Assembly (NCBI GenBank): GCA_028023455.1
Contig: JAQFVV010012489.1
Coordinates: 3,659,881 to 3,723,880, forward strand
Length of the DNA: 64,000 nt
Origin: Epiperipatus broadwayi
Lineage: Eukaryota; Onychophora; Udeonychophora; Euonychophora; Peripatidae
Reading direction: 5' to 3'
The notes below the pieces were generated by a model. The model was not told where the DNA came from and did not search any database. It worked only from the letters and a program-made list of their open reading frames with translations. How positions within the stretch are numbered: position 1 is the stretch's first letter; every line of letters begins with the position of its first letter. Below are positions 10,621 through 21,599 of this stretch, in pieces. A program made the position numbers and the translations under genes.

Positions 10621-12720
10621 GTTTGTACATTAAAATGTCATACTCACAGATCTTGACATTTGAATCAGTCATTTTATTAATGCACTAAACAACACATGAC
10701 AATTTGTCAATAAAAAGATATGATGAAATATTACTTCTTGATCATCATCAGTAGTAATATGCCAACAGTTTTCGTCTCCTTGATATGCTTTTACCAGCAT
10801 TTGTAATTAAAATATATTTAGTAGCTCTCAAAGATTTAGGGCAATGACATTGTGACATATTAGAAATTAAAAATCCTTGGATCAAAATTCAACTTGTCAA
10901 TTCTGGATCTAAAATATCACATGACCTTCTTAGATATTAATCCCTTGATTAAGTTAATTTTTATTCAGCTGCATAATCTATGCACAGAACCATAAGAAAA
11001 ACACCTTTTTTTCTATTTTTGTAGATGATTATAAAATTTATGTAACTTCACTTATCACTATTTTCTGATCTGCATGAATTATAATTAACAATGCCTATTG
11101 TGTTTCATTGCCTTTTCCTTATTAGATTAGTGCAATTGAATTCAAAATGAGATTGTATATGATAAATACTCATTTAGTAACCAATACTAAGTGTTCACAT
11201 TATCTAAAAAAATCATAATCGCATTTGAAAATTTTCAAGAAAGTGGACTTAAACCCTGGCATTGACAAACACTTGTTTATTACATCATAAGATTCCTTAT
11301 AAGTAAATAAACTACTACTAGCTTGACGTTATAATATAAAAAAAAACTAATTTAAATAGCTCACTATAGAATAGATATCTCCCTTATAATTGCCTATGAG
11401 TGAAGGAAAAAGTCGACTTCAGACTTAGTAATTGCCTGCCCTTATTTTTGTTTTGACTTTTTGTGTTTGCTAAGAATAAAAATATATCTGTTTATTAATC
11501 AAAACTGGGTAGGTTAATTATGGGCAACTATCTGAAAAAATACTATGTTTGATTTTTAAAAAAATAAAGTTTACTTAGTCCATATTTGAACACAACTCAT
11601 AATCATGGCAGGTTAATAAACCGAAATTATATCACATAGATTTTCTTAATACATTTATAATGTATTTGAAAAAATACCCTAAGAACAAACATATATAGTC
11701 ACTCAAATTTTATATCAAAAGTTTTGTTCAAATGTTATTTAAAATCTATGCGAACTTTTCTTTCTCGTTTTTTTTTTTTTTAAAAAAAAACTATTTTCGC
11801 AAATGGCAAATTAAAACAATCTATTTTAAAATTCTATATATATATATTTAATTTTTCAATGAGACTTTGTTTCGAAACTTTTGCCTATTATTATTAATCA
11901 TTTTGAAATTTTGAAGCAGTTGAGAAATATACTGAGTTGAGATCAAATTTTTGATAGTTTATAATATACACAATATGTTTGACAGACAACACATGTTTTT
12001 GACTGTATGATAAATTTTTTTATCAAAACTAGTATAGGAAGAAAAAAAATCAGTTCTTAACTGTTATTCAGAAGTTATCACATATGCTGAATGTAGTGTG
12101 TTTACTTTGAATTTTTCACATTTGTTTGACACTATATACTCAGATAAAAAAAGTACATGTTCGCAATACATATAAATTATATTTACGTATGCACACACTC
12201 ATAAATATATGTATTCAGTATAATTACTAAAATAAATGTGTTAATATACATATACTTTATTTATACATACTTATATAAAGTTAATACCCTGCGCAGACCC
12301 ACCAGACTAATCTTCATCTAACAAACAAAACTGAAAAAAAAAAATTAGATTGAAAGGACTAAATTTTGAATCAGTTTAATCAGACTAGAAGTGAAACAGG
12401 AAATGAATACAGGTTCCATTTTTACATTAAAATCCATGTTCATTATATACATAATCTTCAGAATAAACATTGTCATATTATGACAGGTAATCAATGCATA
12501 TAATTATTAATTATTTTGTAAAACAACTTAGTAAGTGAAATATAATGTTGAGTTGTACCCAATAACATATCACCCAGTAAAACTCTTGGATTTTTGACTA
12601 CCATGAAACATGTTATTTAATGTGAAGAAAATATTTAAAATTTTATTATTGTAAGCATTAAGCTTAATTAATGTATATTGGATTCTATATTATGTCATCA
12701 TTATTATTTTCAACTATTTT
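10621..12720. other. AT-rich stretch, mostly unassigned
   Basis: The first few hundred bases may continue the direct repeat shared with 42.3-42.6 kb, but the match is weak. Beyond that nothing is recognised. Confidence 0.4.
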
Positions 12721-12724
12721 CAAA

Positions 12725-13165
12725 CTTGCAGCATGAAAGTCTCTCCAAGTCCAAGAAAATTTCTCTGATCTCAAGCCTTTCTTCTCCATATTACTCCAGC
12801 ACATTTCATAATTTCTTTCATCCATTTCACATGTAGTTTCTATCTAAATATTTGGCAATCTCTTGGAATCCAATTTAAGGTTTTAACTGTTCATCTATTA
12901 TCATCTCTTCTAGTAATATATTCAGTCCAATTCTACTTGTCTCATAATTTTTTTAATAATATCAGTAACATCATATTGTTCTCTCACCCGTGTTTTACAT
13001 TTCGGATCTCTTCTTGTTACTCTTTTAACATAAACCTCTGCATACTTCATTGAATTGTCAGATGTATCTCTGTATTGCTTTTCTGCTAAGTGTCCATGTT
13101 TCAGATCTATAAGTTAGAACAAGTAATATGCTTTTATTAAAAACCTTTTTTCCAAACATGTAGAC
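12725..13165 (-). pseudogene. RTE-like LINE, C-terminal reverse-transcriptase relic
   Basis: Minus-strand pieces in different frames line up in order with the C-terminus of RTE-clade LINEs: LLVLTYRSETWTLSRKA (the 'LxYGSETWTL' block), then RDPKCKTRVREQ and VTDIIKKIMRQ, then TRRDDNR, TVKTLNWIPRD, WMKEIMKCAGVIWRRKA and FLGLGE. This matches the usual 'RxTDNRWTxKVxxWxPR...RWxDDxxxxAGxxWxxxAxDR..WxxLGE' ending. Several stops and frameshifts show an old, 5'-truncated copy. It is a different LINE type from the element at 3.6-7.3 kb. Confidence 0.8.
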
Positions 13166-13639
13166 ATATTTTTATATTGTTATTGCTATCAAAATCACCC
13201 CCAAACAAGTTTAAATCTATGATTAGTTTCATTCACTATATTTCCAGATGTAGTGATAATCTGAGCAAAATATTTGTGATTGTTAACTTGGTGTGAATTG
13301 CTCTCAGGTATTTATGAACATAGGTGAGAATTATTGGCTTTATTATCTAAGTAATAAATTATTATATTTAAATGATTTATTTTTATCTAAAATGAGTGGT
13401 TCAGAGTGCGATTATTTAAACACAGATAGTGTTGTTGAAACTATAGCAGGTGGTTGTATTCTATTAATATCTTATATATAGAATCCATATTTTCTCTGTT
13501 GTCTGATTGGTGAATGAATATTTGTCTGATGACATCACAACCATTATGTTCATGTGAAGGAAATAATTCCATCATTAAATAAAAAAACACTGGGGAATAA
13601 ACAGTATTGATCTTAACTACAGAGATATAGTATATATTT

Positions 13640-14150
13640 TATAGTAAAGATTCCCATCCAGCTGTATAAAGAGCCATAAACACTAATTTGCAATTTGATG
13701 TTATGGCATTCCATGCTATCATGGTCTATCAAGCACCTAATAAAGTTCAGATGAATGATATAATTAAAATTTTTAGCAAACAATTATAATGTAGCAATAT
13801 TTAATAAAAAAGCATATTTCCATTAAATCTAAAAAAAATAAAAGCAACCAATTAAAAAATATTACATATATTATAATTAATAAAAAAAAATTACAAAAAC
13901 AACCTGTTTTTGTATCCCATCCCAGTCAACTTCAGAAACAGCCACAAGTACCAATTCATGGTTTGACATTAAGACACACCATGCTTTCATTGTCTATCAA
14001 TCCCCTAATATAGGTCAGGTGAATGACATATTTACGAATTAATAAACAGTAACTATTAATTCATAGTGTGCACCAATAAATATATATTTGAGGCCTAAAG
14101 TGATTTGGAAATTAAAAATGCTAGAGCAACCAATTAAAAAAAAACCATGG
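13640..14150. repeat. Imperfect tandem duplication, about 270-bp unit
   Basis: Two parallel blocks: 'TTATGGCATTCCATGCTATC' (about 13702) and 'TTAAGACACACCATGCTTTC' (about 13969). Each is followed by a TGGTCTATCAAGCACCTAAT or TGTCTATCAATCCCCTAATA block, a 'GATGAATGA' or 'GGTGAATGA' block, and later 'GCAACCAATTAAAAAA'. It lies directly downstream (minus strand) of the LINE fragment at 14220-14970, so it may be that element's 3' region. Confidence 0.6.
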
Positions 14151-14219
14151 AGTTTTGCAAGGCTGGGTTCTGCCATTAATAATAAGTATAACTATTAATG
14201 AAACTAAAAAAACTTGCAA

Positions 14220-14970
14220 TTAACAGACTATCAAAAAATAATATTTTTTATTCAGAGAGTGCTCCAGTAAATATATATTTGAAGTTGTAAAGCTATCAAA
14301 TATAATAGATATATTTAAGAATGTTGATGAATGTATTTTTGGGATGGATTTACATAGTATGTTGTCAATAAATGTTGATAATGTAGGCATTTTGTCTTTT
14401 AGAATGAAGGCTATAATGTCACTGTGGGGTTGAAGGGAAAGGCAATGGCAGAAGAGATGTAGTGAAGTTTCTTCCTCACTAAGACATAGGGAGCAAGTAG
14501 AATCAATGCTTGAGAAACCTTGGTGGTATACTAGAATATGTTTAGTAGGCAAGGCATTAATGTTAATTTTCAACAGGAAGTCAAAGAATTTAGACTCAAG
14601 GAACCATCATTTAAATTTCTTGATTAGCAGATGGTTATTGAGCCGAAGAAGAGTTGATCTTGTGGAAACATCAGAGTATAGTATATTATACACTTCCCAG
14701 AAATTAATTTTTGTAGAGGATGACTTATCAGGAATAATAGTTAACTTAGACAAATGGTATAAGATGGTTGCCATCCAGTTGGTGCTAACAGGGGGAAACT
14801 TGTCTGTGGGAGATATATCTTTAAAGAGTGAGGAGAAGGGATAGTGCAGGAAGTCTGTAGATGGGGTTGTAGGAGCATTGAAATATAAAGGTATCTATGG
14901 AGTGTAGAGACAGCCCATTGCACTTTTTTCCCTCTAATCAGATCTGTGCACAGTTTATATACTTTCCTGA
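14220..14970 (-). pseudogene. LINE C-terminal fragment with Cys-His knuckle
   Basis: Minus strand, at least two frames. The upstream part has VYKLCTDLIRGKKCNGLSLH, like the 'GGLGL' block after LINE reverse transcriptases. After a frameshift come FPPVSTNWMATILYHLSKL and SSTKINFWEVYNILYS, an in-frame stop, then FFDFLLKININALPTKH and the knuckle CSLCLSEEETSLHLFCHC. The arrangement resembles the C-terminus of the LINE at 3.6-4.3 kb (CHNCHRTCETFDHMINDC), so it is probably a 5'-truncated copy of a related family. It is defective. Confidence 0.75.
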
Positions 14971-15779
14971 TGAAGACTTTGATATTTTTATTAATATAAT
15001 TTCCAAAATTTCCAAAAAATATATTTTATAATCCTCTTTCTTTTAAATATATAACCAATAATATTCTCAATCTTTTTGTAATAATAGATTTACATTTGTA
15101 AGTCATGTTTGTCTAATCGTGGGTGGTTAAAAATGAGGCACTGTTTTTCCCCAGCGATAGGTTACAATTCAAAATTTGATTATAACATCAGGCACCCAAT
15201 ACATGATTTAGCATGGTCAGTGAAAGTTGGTGTATTTATAAAAATGCATTCTAAACTTAAGTGATTCACTTGTTTTTTAAACTCTTACTGATATGTTAGC
15301 ATGCAGAGATTTATATTTAAAGTTAAAGCGCACTATCGAAGTTAGACTTCCGATCATAATAATTTCAAAATTTTCAGCACTTTATAATAATAGATTCTCA
15401 TTTGTTTTTGTAAGTTTTTTTTAAAGTATATATATTACTTATATAAATATTTATTTTTTCCAAATATTTTTTAATTTTTCATCAACTTCTTTGATTCTTA
15501 TCAAAACTTTTAAAGTTAACATTTTTTATTCTTTTCAAAATCTCTTAAGACTCCAATTTCTTCCACATATTTATTTATATTGTTTACATTCCTTCCCAAT
15601 TAAAGCAATATTTCAAACAAAACATTATTTTGGTTTAATACAACTAATCTGCAGAATGTTTTGTCTTCTATTAAAATGCCTGCAAAGTTATTATAATTCT
15701 TCATTTATATATACTAATTCCATTAGCAAACAACCATATGTCCTAACATTTAACAGTATTAGTCTGCTCTATAACAGTT

Positions 15780-16287
15780 CAATGGATCCTCTAATTTTTA
15801 TTTATTTATTCTCTATTTCTACAATTTTAATATTTGTTGTATTTGTTTTCAGTATAAATATTGTTCAAGCTCTGGAAATTCTTGATAACATTTTGTTAAA
15901 TTTATTTTCATCATCTAAAAATGCTATCATTTCATCAACAAATCTGATAGAAAATAAAGTGTTTTATCAAAAATGATAATTCCATTCTGATCATTGTAAT
16001 TACTTATTTAAATACATAAATTACATAATGTCAGACAGTACATCCAACATTTAATTTTCTTCCTATTTTTTGTAATTCATATTAAGACTTTTTATTTTGT
16101 AAAAATGTGTTTTATATACAAATTTCTAATCCATTTCATTCTATCAAGCATTTCATCAAAATTTAACATTGAATATTATTGCCTTTTCATTTAGCTTATT
16201 ATTAATTAGCAATAAGTCTCACCATTCTAATTTTCAACAAACTAAGGACATCTTTCTTCTGCTTTTCAAATTTAAATTGTTCTTCAG
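15780..16287 (-). pseudogene. LINE reverse transcriptase relic
   Basis: Minus-strand pieces match consecutive reverse-transcriptase blocks. EEQFKFEKQKKDVLSLLKI corresponds to 'EEQFGFRKGKGTRDAI'. MVRLIANN and then a degraded segment in place of 'VDLEKAFDRV' follow, with MLDRMKWIRNLYIKHIF corresponding to 'xxWxxxxLIxNLYxxQ'. Then comes IRFVDEMIAFLDDENKFNKM, where FVDE replaces the catalytic F/Y-A-D-D box. Stops and frameshifts separate the blocks. The plus-strand open frame over the same interval is an antisense shadow. It appears to be a different copy from the fragment at 14.2-15.0 kb. Confidence 0.65.
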
Positions 16288-16389
16288 ATATATATATATA
16301 TATATATATATATGAATATCTGAAGAGGTATTATCATACTCATTATATATATATATATATATATATATATAATGAGTATGATAATACCT
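16282..16389. repeat. Two TA microsatellites, each flanked by inverted arms
   Basis: CTTCAGATAT (about 16282) leads into a TA run and returns as ATATCTGAAG (16316-16325). Then AGGTATTATCATACTCATT (16326-16344) leads into a second TA run and returns as its exact 19-base complement at 16371-16389. It has the same X-(TA)-X'-Y-(TA)-Y' order as 588-680 with unrelated arms. Confidence 0.9.
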
Positions 16390-17869
16390 CTAAACATGCT
16401 TTTCTTATAAATGCTACAAAAGAGAGCATTTAAAAATCTCTATCTAGAATTTTTCCTATCCCTAAAACAGTTTTAAGCTACTTGCTATATTCAGTGAGGC
16501 ACTAGAATATTCAGGTCAGTTTTTATAAAAAAATTCAATATGGTGTGCCGGGAGAATCAACAAGTAGTTTAAGGCACATAGCTGGAATTGAAGACATATA
16601 GATGTCTCAAAATTTCAAATTTTTTATTTAATAATTAAGTATTAGATAAATTCTGAGCTTGAGCTGGTATTTTGGATCTTATGTCAATGTTTTTAGATTA
16701 TTTATGCTTTTAACATGCCAAATATATAATGACACTCTCAAATTATACTAATATATAGCATTAACAGCAACAATGTACACCTCATCTACTCTAGAGCCAG
16801 ACAAAAGTAGTAGGTGCTGCAATCTAGTATCCATCCATCAATTGTTTATAACAGATTATGTTAGTATAGAGAAAAATTGTTGAATAATGTTTTATTACAA
16901 GTATTAACATGCTTTTCTTTAATAAAACAAAGCATTGCAATTTTTTATAGTTTACACTAATTTGCATTTAAAGTTACCTATTTCTCATGATTTCAAAACT
17001 AAATTTATAAGCATAAGCAAAAGACAAACACCAAATTTTATTGCAGAATCAATACTGTGATTGTTTTCTATTAATTGAATTAATTCATATAGGATGCACT
17101 TGTACGTTTTAAATATATCGAGATACGTAGCCACTGATTAAAGTAATAGATTTTATACTTCTATACATGTAAGTCAACATAGATTCAAAACCGTATGATA
17201 TTGAACATTTAAAGCATAAACTTTAATAAAACTGTGACTAAGGACAAACTATGCTTCCTAATAAATAAAGATTACTAAGCCAAAAACTAGATATAGTAAT
17301 CCATTTGCATTACTGTCTAATGTTTGTTGATTGATTATAGTTACATAAGTGATTATTTGTAGTATTATCTGATATTATTTGATTGTGAAAGCATAAAGAA
17401 TTAACTCACAGATGTGGAAAAGGTGACCATATTTTAGATATTAAAATAAAAGCCAGATGCCCTCATAAGTGTTAATACTTTAAGTTAAAATCATCTACCA
17501 AACTCTACATATAAATATTAAAGCATTTCTAAGTGTTGAAGATAAATAAAGTAATCATTAAAAAAATATAAATCCTTAAAAAAAAATTGTTAATTTCAAA
17601 ATTTCTTAAGCATTTTTTAGTAAACTAAATAAAATATTAAAAAAAAATTAATAAAAAATACTTTAAGTCAGTGGCTTTTAAACTTTTTCTTCTTCTAAAT
17701 AAAAAAATCTACTATTAGAAAAATATTGACCTCTAAATATTAAATGTCAATATAAAATAATAAAAACCCTCTTAAGAAATATGCCTTGAAGTAATTAAAT
17801 AAAGTAATCTTAATAATATAATCCATAAAAGCATCAATTTCAGTTTCTTTCTCAAATACACAAATACTA
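16390..17869. other. AT-rich stretch, nothing recognised
   Basis: No coding, tRNA-like or repeat structure could be supported on either strand. Confidence 0.5.
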
Positions 17870-18420
17870 TATATATATAATACACCTCTATATATATATA
17901 TATATATAATACACCTCTGTATATGAAAAAATAATACAAATCAATGTTGTACTGGTAAATATAATCAAAATAAAATACAATAGCAATAGAAGTATTAGAA
18001 AAATCAAAATTTATAAAATTAGATTTTGCACAACGATAGTTTACTTTTTTAAATAAATTGGTCATTCCAAATAAAAACTATAAATATATAAATGCATATA
18101 ATTAATTACTCACAATTCAAATACTTTTTTCTTATTATTAATCGTTATTGGCAATGTTACTGAAGTGGTAGTTACATATATATTGATTTGTGGATTTTGA
18201 GTGAAATTTTTAATTAAAATGGTCTATTTGTTTAATAAGTGTAACCATAGCCATGCAAAATAAATTTTTTATAAAGTTTGATTTTGCTAGTATGTTGTTG
18301 ATTTTTTTTGCTATTGGATTCTACTTTAAACACACACACATATATAATGTGACTATAAATAATTTAATAAAATATGATAAAGTTCTTTATGTTTTCCCAT
18401 GCCTACGAAAAGAAAACATT
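17870..18420. repeat. Diverged inverted repeat around a 190-bp spacer
   Basis: The reverse complement of about 17900-18065 aligns with about 18250-18370. Shared blocks are 'TGCAAAATCTAATTTTATAA' against 'TGCAAAATAAATTTTTTATAA', then 'TTTGATTTT', and 'TTGCTATTG' before a TTTTATTT/TCTACTTT block. The left arm also contains a small tandem copy of ATAATACACCTCT at about 17878 and 17907. Open frames on each arm are reciprocal and probably not coding. Confidence 0.45.
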
Positions 18421-18695
18421 CATAAAGGAAAATCTGATTGGGTGGACAAAATTTGGCTATATGATGTACCCCAAAATACTTACTGGTGTTTCAATTTTAT
18501 ATACTATACAAAATATATAATAATTAAGAATGTTCATCTACAATTTTTCTTCCATCTAATGATCTTTTTACATGAAAAAAAAACTTGAAAACCCCCATTT
18601 AATATATATATAATAATAATATTTTGGTACAAACTGTATATTATTTTGCATTACAATCCAATATTTTGATGGACTAGCAACCACCATTATCAGGG

Positions 18696-19250
18696 TTAAC
18701 TTTTGAAAGAATAAGCGTTAGATCTCAAACAATAATGTGACTCAGTGCAAGATGTTAAATGAGATTCAGTTTGAAGTAGTTCAGCATTCACAATATGAGG
18801 CTTATCAAAATGTTTATTTTTCTCAGTTTTTTTATCTATTAATTTCAAGTTAATATTAGATAAAATGAGAGGTTTCCACATAGCTGGAATATGTTGTGCT
18901 TCATCAGCCCTATATAAACCAGTAAGTTTCTTTAATATTTTAATTGATTCTCTCATGGTTCTTAAATCATATCTTTCCAACTTAGCAAGTATTTTTGTAT
19001 TGTCAAAATCAGGTTTGTGACCAATTTCTAAAAAATGGGAAGAAAAAATTGATGTGCTAATTTTTTGATCAAAAGCATTTCTATGTTTCTTAAATGTGAC
19101 ATTTATTCAGATATTAGACTGACCCACATAGCTTATTGAGGACTGCAAACATAGAATTTCATAAATTCCTTGGTGTTCCAAAAATATTCTGTCTTTAGGT
19201 TTATATAAAAAATCACCATTTTTTTTTGCCAGTAGAAAAAGTAGTCCTTA
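18696..19250 (-). pseudogene. PLE GIY-YIG endonuclease and C-terminus (left copy)
   Basis: Minus strand. GIYEILCLQSSISYVGQSNI carries both the GIY and YVG strands. It is followed by a stop where a conserved Arg is expected, then FKKHRNAFDQKISTS and FLEIGHKPDFDNTKILAK. The open segment LERYDLRTMRESIKILKK through SHYCLRSNAYSFKS ends the protein at 18696. In the family this domain nicks target DNA. The stop codon inactivates it. The right copy lacks the final HYCLRSN region in frame but keeps it in another frame. Confidence 0.75.
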
Positions 19251-19478
19251 TATTAAAACAAGATAGTCTTCTACTGATTTTATCAGTAACCCCTTTAATG
19301 TAAGGGAAAATTACTCTATTAAAAGAGAATTGCCAATTCTATCCTCTTTTTTCTTTTTAGTATTAATGTTATGTAAAGCCTTACATATGATATTTTTATT
19401 ATAATTATTAGAAAGTAGAATTTTTTTGTAAGTTCTATTTCTTGAGTAAGATATTCTTTATTAGATAAATTATAAGCT

Positions 19479-20032
19479 CTAGTCAAAATTTTTTTTGCTA
19501 CAGAAAAAATTGTGCAGGATGGTGATGAGAATTAAAATCAAGAGACATGTTTGTATGGGTGGATTTTCTGTAAACTGATATGATAATGTTTCATCACATT
19601 TTCTTGCAATTAAAACATTTAGAAAAGAAAGTGATCTGTTATTTTCCACATCCATAGTAAATTTAATATTTGGATGCCAATTATTTATAAAAACAAGAAA
19701 AGAATTTAAGGCATCAATGCCATGAGGCCATATGACAAATATATCATCCACAAATCTAATCCAAATAGAATGTTTTTAGTAGCTGTATATAATACTTGAC
19801 TTTCAAAATTATCCATGAAAAGATCAGCTATTACATATGATAGTGGAGATCCCACAAAATGTCCTTTAATTTGTTTAAACTTTTGAAAATTATAAACAAA
19901 AAATATATTTTCAAGGCAATGCTTCACTAATGGAATAATAAAATCAGGTAAATCATTGTATTGTGCTATTATACTTAAAGCTTCTTCAACAGGAATATTA
20001 GTAAACATAGAAGAAACATCAAAACTAACCAA
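19479..20032 (-). pseudogene. PLE reverse transcriptase core (left copy)
   Basis: Minus strand. VSFDVSSMFTNIPVEEAL is the hallmark 'FDVxSLFTNIP' block of Penelope-like reverse transcriptases, with the first catalytic Asp. KQIKGHFVGSPLSYVIADLF matches the 'Q..G..MGSPLSP..A..FM' block. Two extra A residues near 19780 relative to the right copy shift the frame, after which IWIRFVDDIFVIWPHG carries an intact FVDD catalytic box. A further frame break follows YQF. The catalytic residues survive but the frame does not. The 5' part of the element (upstream of this block) is absent. Confidence 0.85.
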
Positions 20033-20074
20033 TAAATTAGTGCCAGTTAGTTTTAAGTTTTTAATTATAGTTTT

Positions 20075-20616
20075 TAACTGGAACTAATTTATTGGTTAGT
20101 TTTGATGTTTTTTCTAGTATTCCTGTTGAATAAGCATTAAGTATAATAGCACAATACACTGATTTATCTGATTTTATTATTCCATTAGTGAAGCATTGCC
20201 TTGAAAATACATTTTGTGCTTATAATTCTCAAAAGTTTAAACAAATTAAAGGACTTTCTATGGGATCTCCATTGTCACCTGTAATTGCTAAACTTTTTAT
20301 GGATAATTTTGAAAGTCAAATATTATGTGCAGCTACTAAACATTCTATTTGGATTAGATATGTGCATGATATATTTGTCATATGGCCTAATGGCATTGAT
20401 GCCTTAAATTCTTTTCTTGTTTTTATAAATAATTGGAATCCAAATATTAAATTTACTATGGAAGTGGAAAATAACAGATCACTTTCTTTTCTAAATGTTT
20501 TAATTGCAAGAAAATGTGATGAAACATTATCAATATCAGTTTACAAAAAATCAACCCTTACAAACAGATTCTTGATTTTAATTCTCATCATCATCCTGCA
20601 CAGATTTTTTCTGTAG
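20075..20616 (+). pseudogene. PLE reverse transcriptase core (right copy)
   Basis: Plus strand. The FDV block near 20100 is damaged by a deletion and a stop (the MFTN part is missing). From 20188 the frame is open: KQIKGLSMGSPLSPVIAKLF is the well-preserved 'MGSPLSP' block, and IWIRYVHDIFVIWPNG is the catalytic box with the second position changed from Asp to His. NNWNPNIKFTMEVENNRSLS and FLNVLIARKCDETLSISVYK continue as in the left copy. The two arms carry different inactivating lesions: frameshift with intact FVDD on the left, open frame with YVHD on the right. Confidence 0.85.
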
Positions 20617-20628
20617 CAAAAAAATCTT

Positions 20629-21420
20629 TTGATTAGTCCTTATAATTTATCTGATAAAGTACATTTTATTCAAGAAATAGAACTTACAAAAATATTCTAC
20701 ATTCTAATAATTATAATAAAAACATCATATGTAAGGCTTTACATAACATTAATACTAAAAAGCAAAAAAAGGATAGAATTGACAATTCCACTTTTTTATA
20801 GAGTAATTTTACCTTACATTAAAGAAGTTACTGATAAAATCAGTAGAAGACTATTTTGTTTTAATATAAAGACTACTTTTTCTACTGGCAAAAAAATTGG
20901 TGATTTTTTTTATATAAACCTAAAGACAGAATATTTTTGGAACACCAAGGAATTTATAAAATTCCATGTTTGCAGTGCTCAAGAAGCTATGTGGGTCAGT
21001 CTAATAGATGAATAAATGTCACAATTAAGGAACATAGAAATGCTATTAATCAAAAAATTAGCACATCAATTTTTTACTTCCTATTTTTTAGAAATTGGTC
21101 ACAAACCTGATTTTGACAATACAAAAATTCTTGCTAATTTGGAAAGATATGATTTAAGACCCATGAGAGAGTCAATTAAAATATTAAGGAAACCTCCTGG
21201 TTTACATAGGGCTGATGAAGCACAATGTATTCCAGCTATATGGAAACCTTTCATTTTACCTAATATTAACTTGAAATTAATAAGTGAAAAACTGAGGAAA
21301 ATAAACATTTTGATAAGCCTCACATTGTAAATGCTGAACTAATTCAAGGAGAATCTCATTTCACATCTCACTCTGAGTCACATTATTGTTTGAGATCTAA
21401 TGATTGTTCATTCAAACATT
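20629..21420 (+). pseudogene. PLE connector and GIY-YIG endonuclease (right copy)
   Basis: Plus strand. The frame from 20629 covers the connector (IELTIPLFYRVILPYIKEVT, then RRLFCFNIKTTFSTGKKIGD) and degraded endonuclease strands (YFWNTKEFIKFHVCSAQEAM). The Tyr-Val-Gly strand lies in another frame as SYVGQSN. After a stop at 21015 the frame resumes with FLEIGHKPDFDNTKILANLE, then RYDLRPMRESIKILRKPPGL, ending about 21330. The last residues continue out of frame to about 21420. It is a defective mirror of the left copy. Confidence 0.75.
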
Positions 21421-21540
21421 AACCCTGATAATAGTGGTTGCTCATCTATTGAAATATCAGATTGCAATGCAAAATAATACACAGTTTGTACCCAAAAATA
21501 TTATTTTATCTACCTTATATAATCGTGAAAACATTAAATA

Positions 21541-21578
<38 letters not shown>
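21541..21578. repeat. Compound (TA)n(TG)n microsatellite
   Basis: A TA run passes directly into a TG run just beyond the outer end of the right PLE copy. Confidence 0.9.
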
Positions 21579-21599
21579 TTTAAGAGAATAAATATGTTG

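Larger units (their letters stand above)
18613..21508. mobile_element. Second Penelope-like element, head-to-head inverted pair
   Basis: Two copies of the same 5'-truncated PLE point away from each other. The left copy is on the minus strand (about 20049 down to 18613) and the right copy on the plus strand (about 20075 to 21508). Only about 25 bp separate the arms, at the shared ACTGG(C/A)ACTAATTTATTGG block. Each runs from the reverse-transcriptase core through a GIY-YIG endonuclease to the same 3' tail (CCCTGATAAT...CAAAATAATA). The outer flanks are similar (TGAAAACCCCCATTTAATAT near 18586, TGAAAACATTAAATAATATA near 21525) and may be a decayed target-site duplication. The arms differ at perhaps one base in ten by eye. 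It is a different family from the PLE at 1.7-3.1 kb. Confidence 0.85.

Noticed and set aside
14960-14990. CCTGATGAAGACTTTGATA as a PLE tail
   Set aside because: No matching second half and no PLE sequence nearby.
15491-15976. 161-codon plus-strand open frame
   Set aside because: The opposite strand carries reverse-transcriptase blocks (IRFVDEMIAFL and neighbours), so this frame is antisense to a LINE relic.
18253-18588. 111-codon plus-strand frame
   Set aside because: It lies in an inverted repeat whose other arm also has a chance open frame; no domain and AT-driven composition.
21420-21470. Hammerhead in the 3' tail of the second PLE (CTGATAATGG...CCATCAAAA)
   Set aside because: The helix partner of TGG is CCA, but two extra bases lie before the A run and the pairing can instead consume the core. 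The order does not fit as well as at 38.7 and 48.9 kb.
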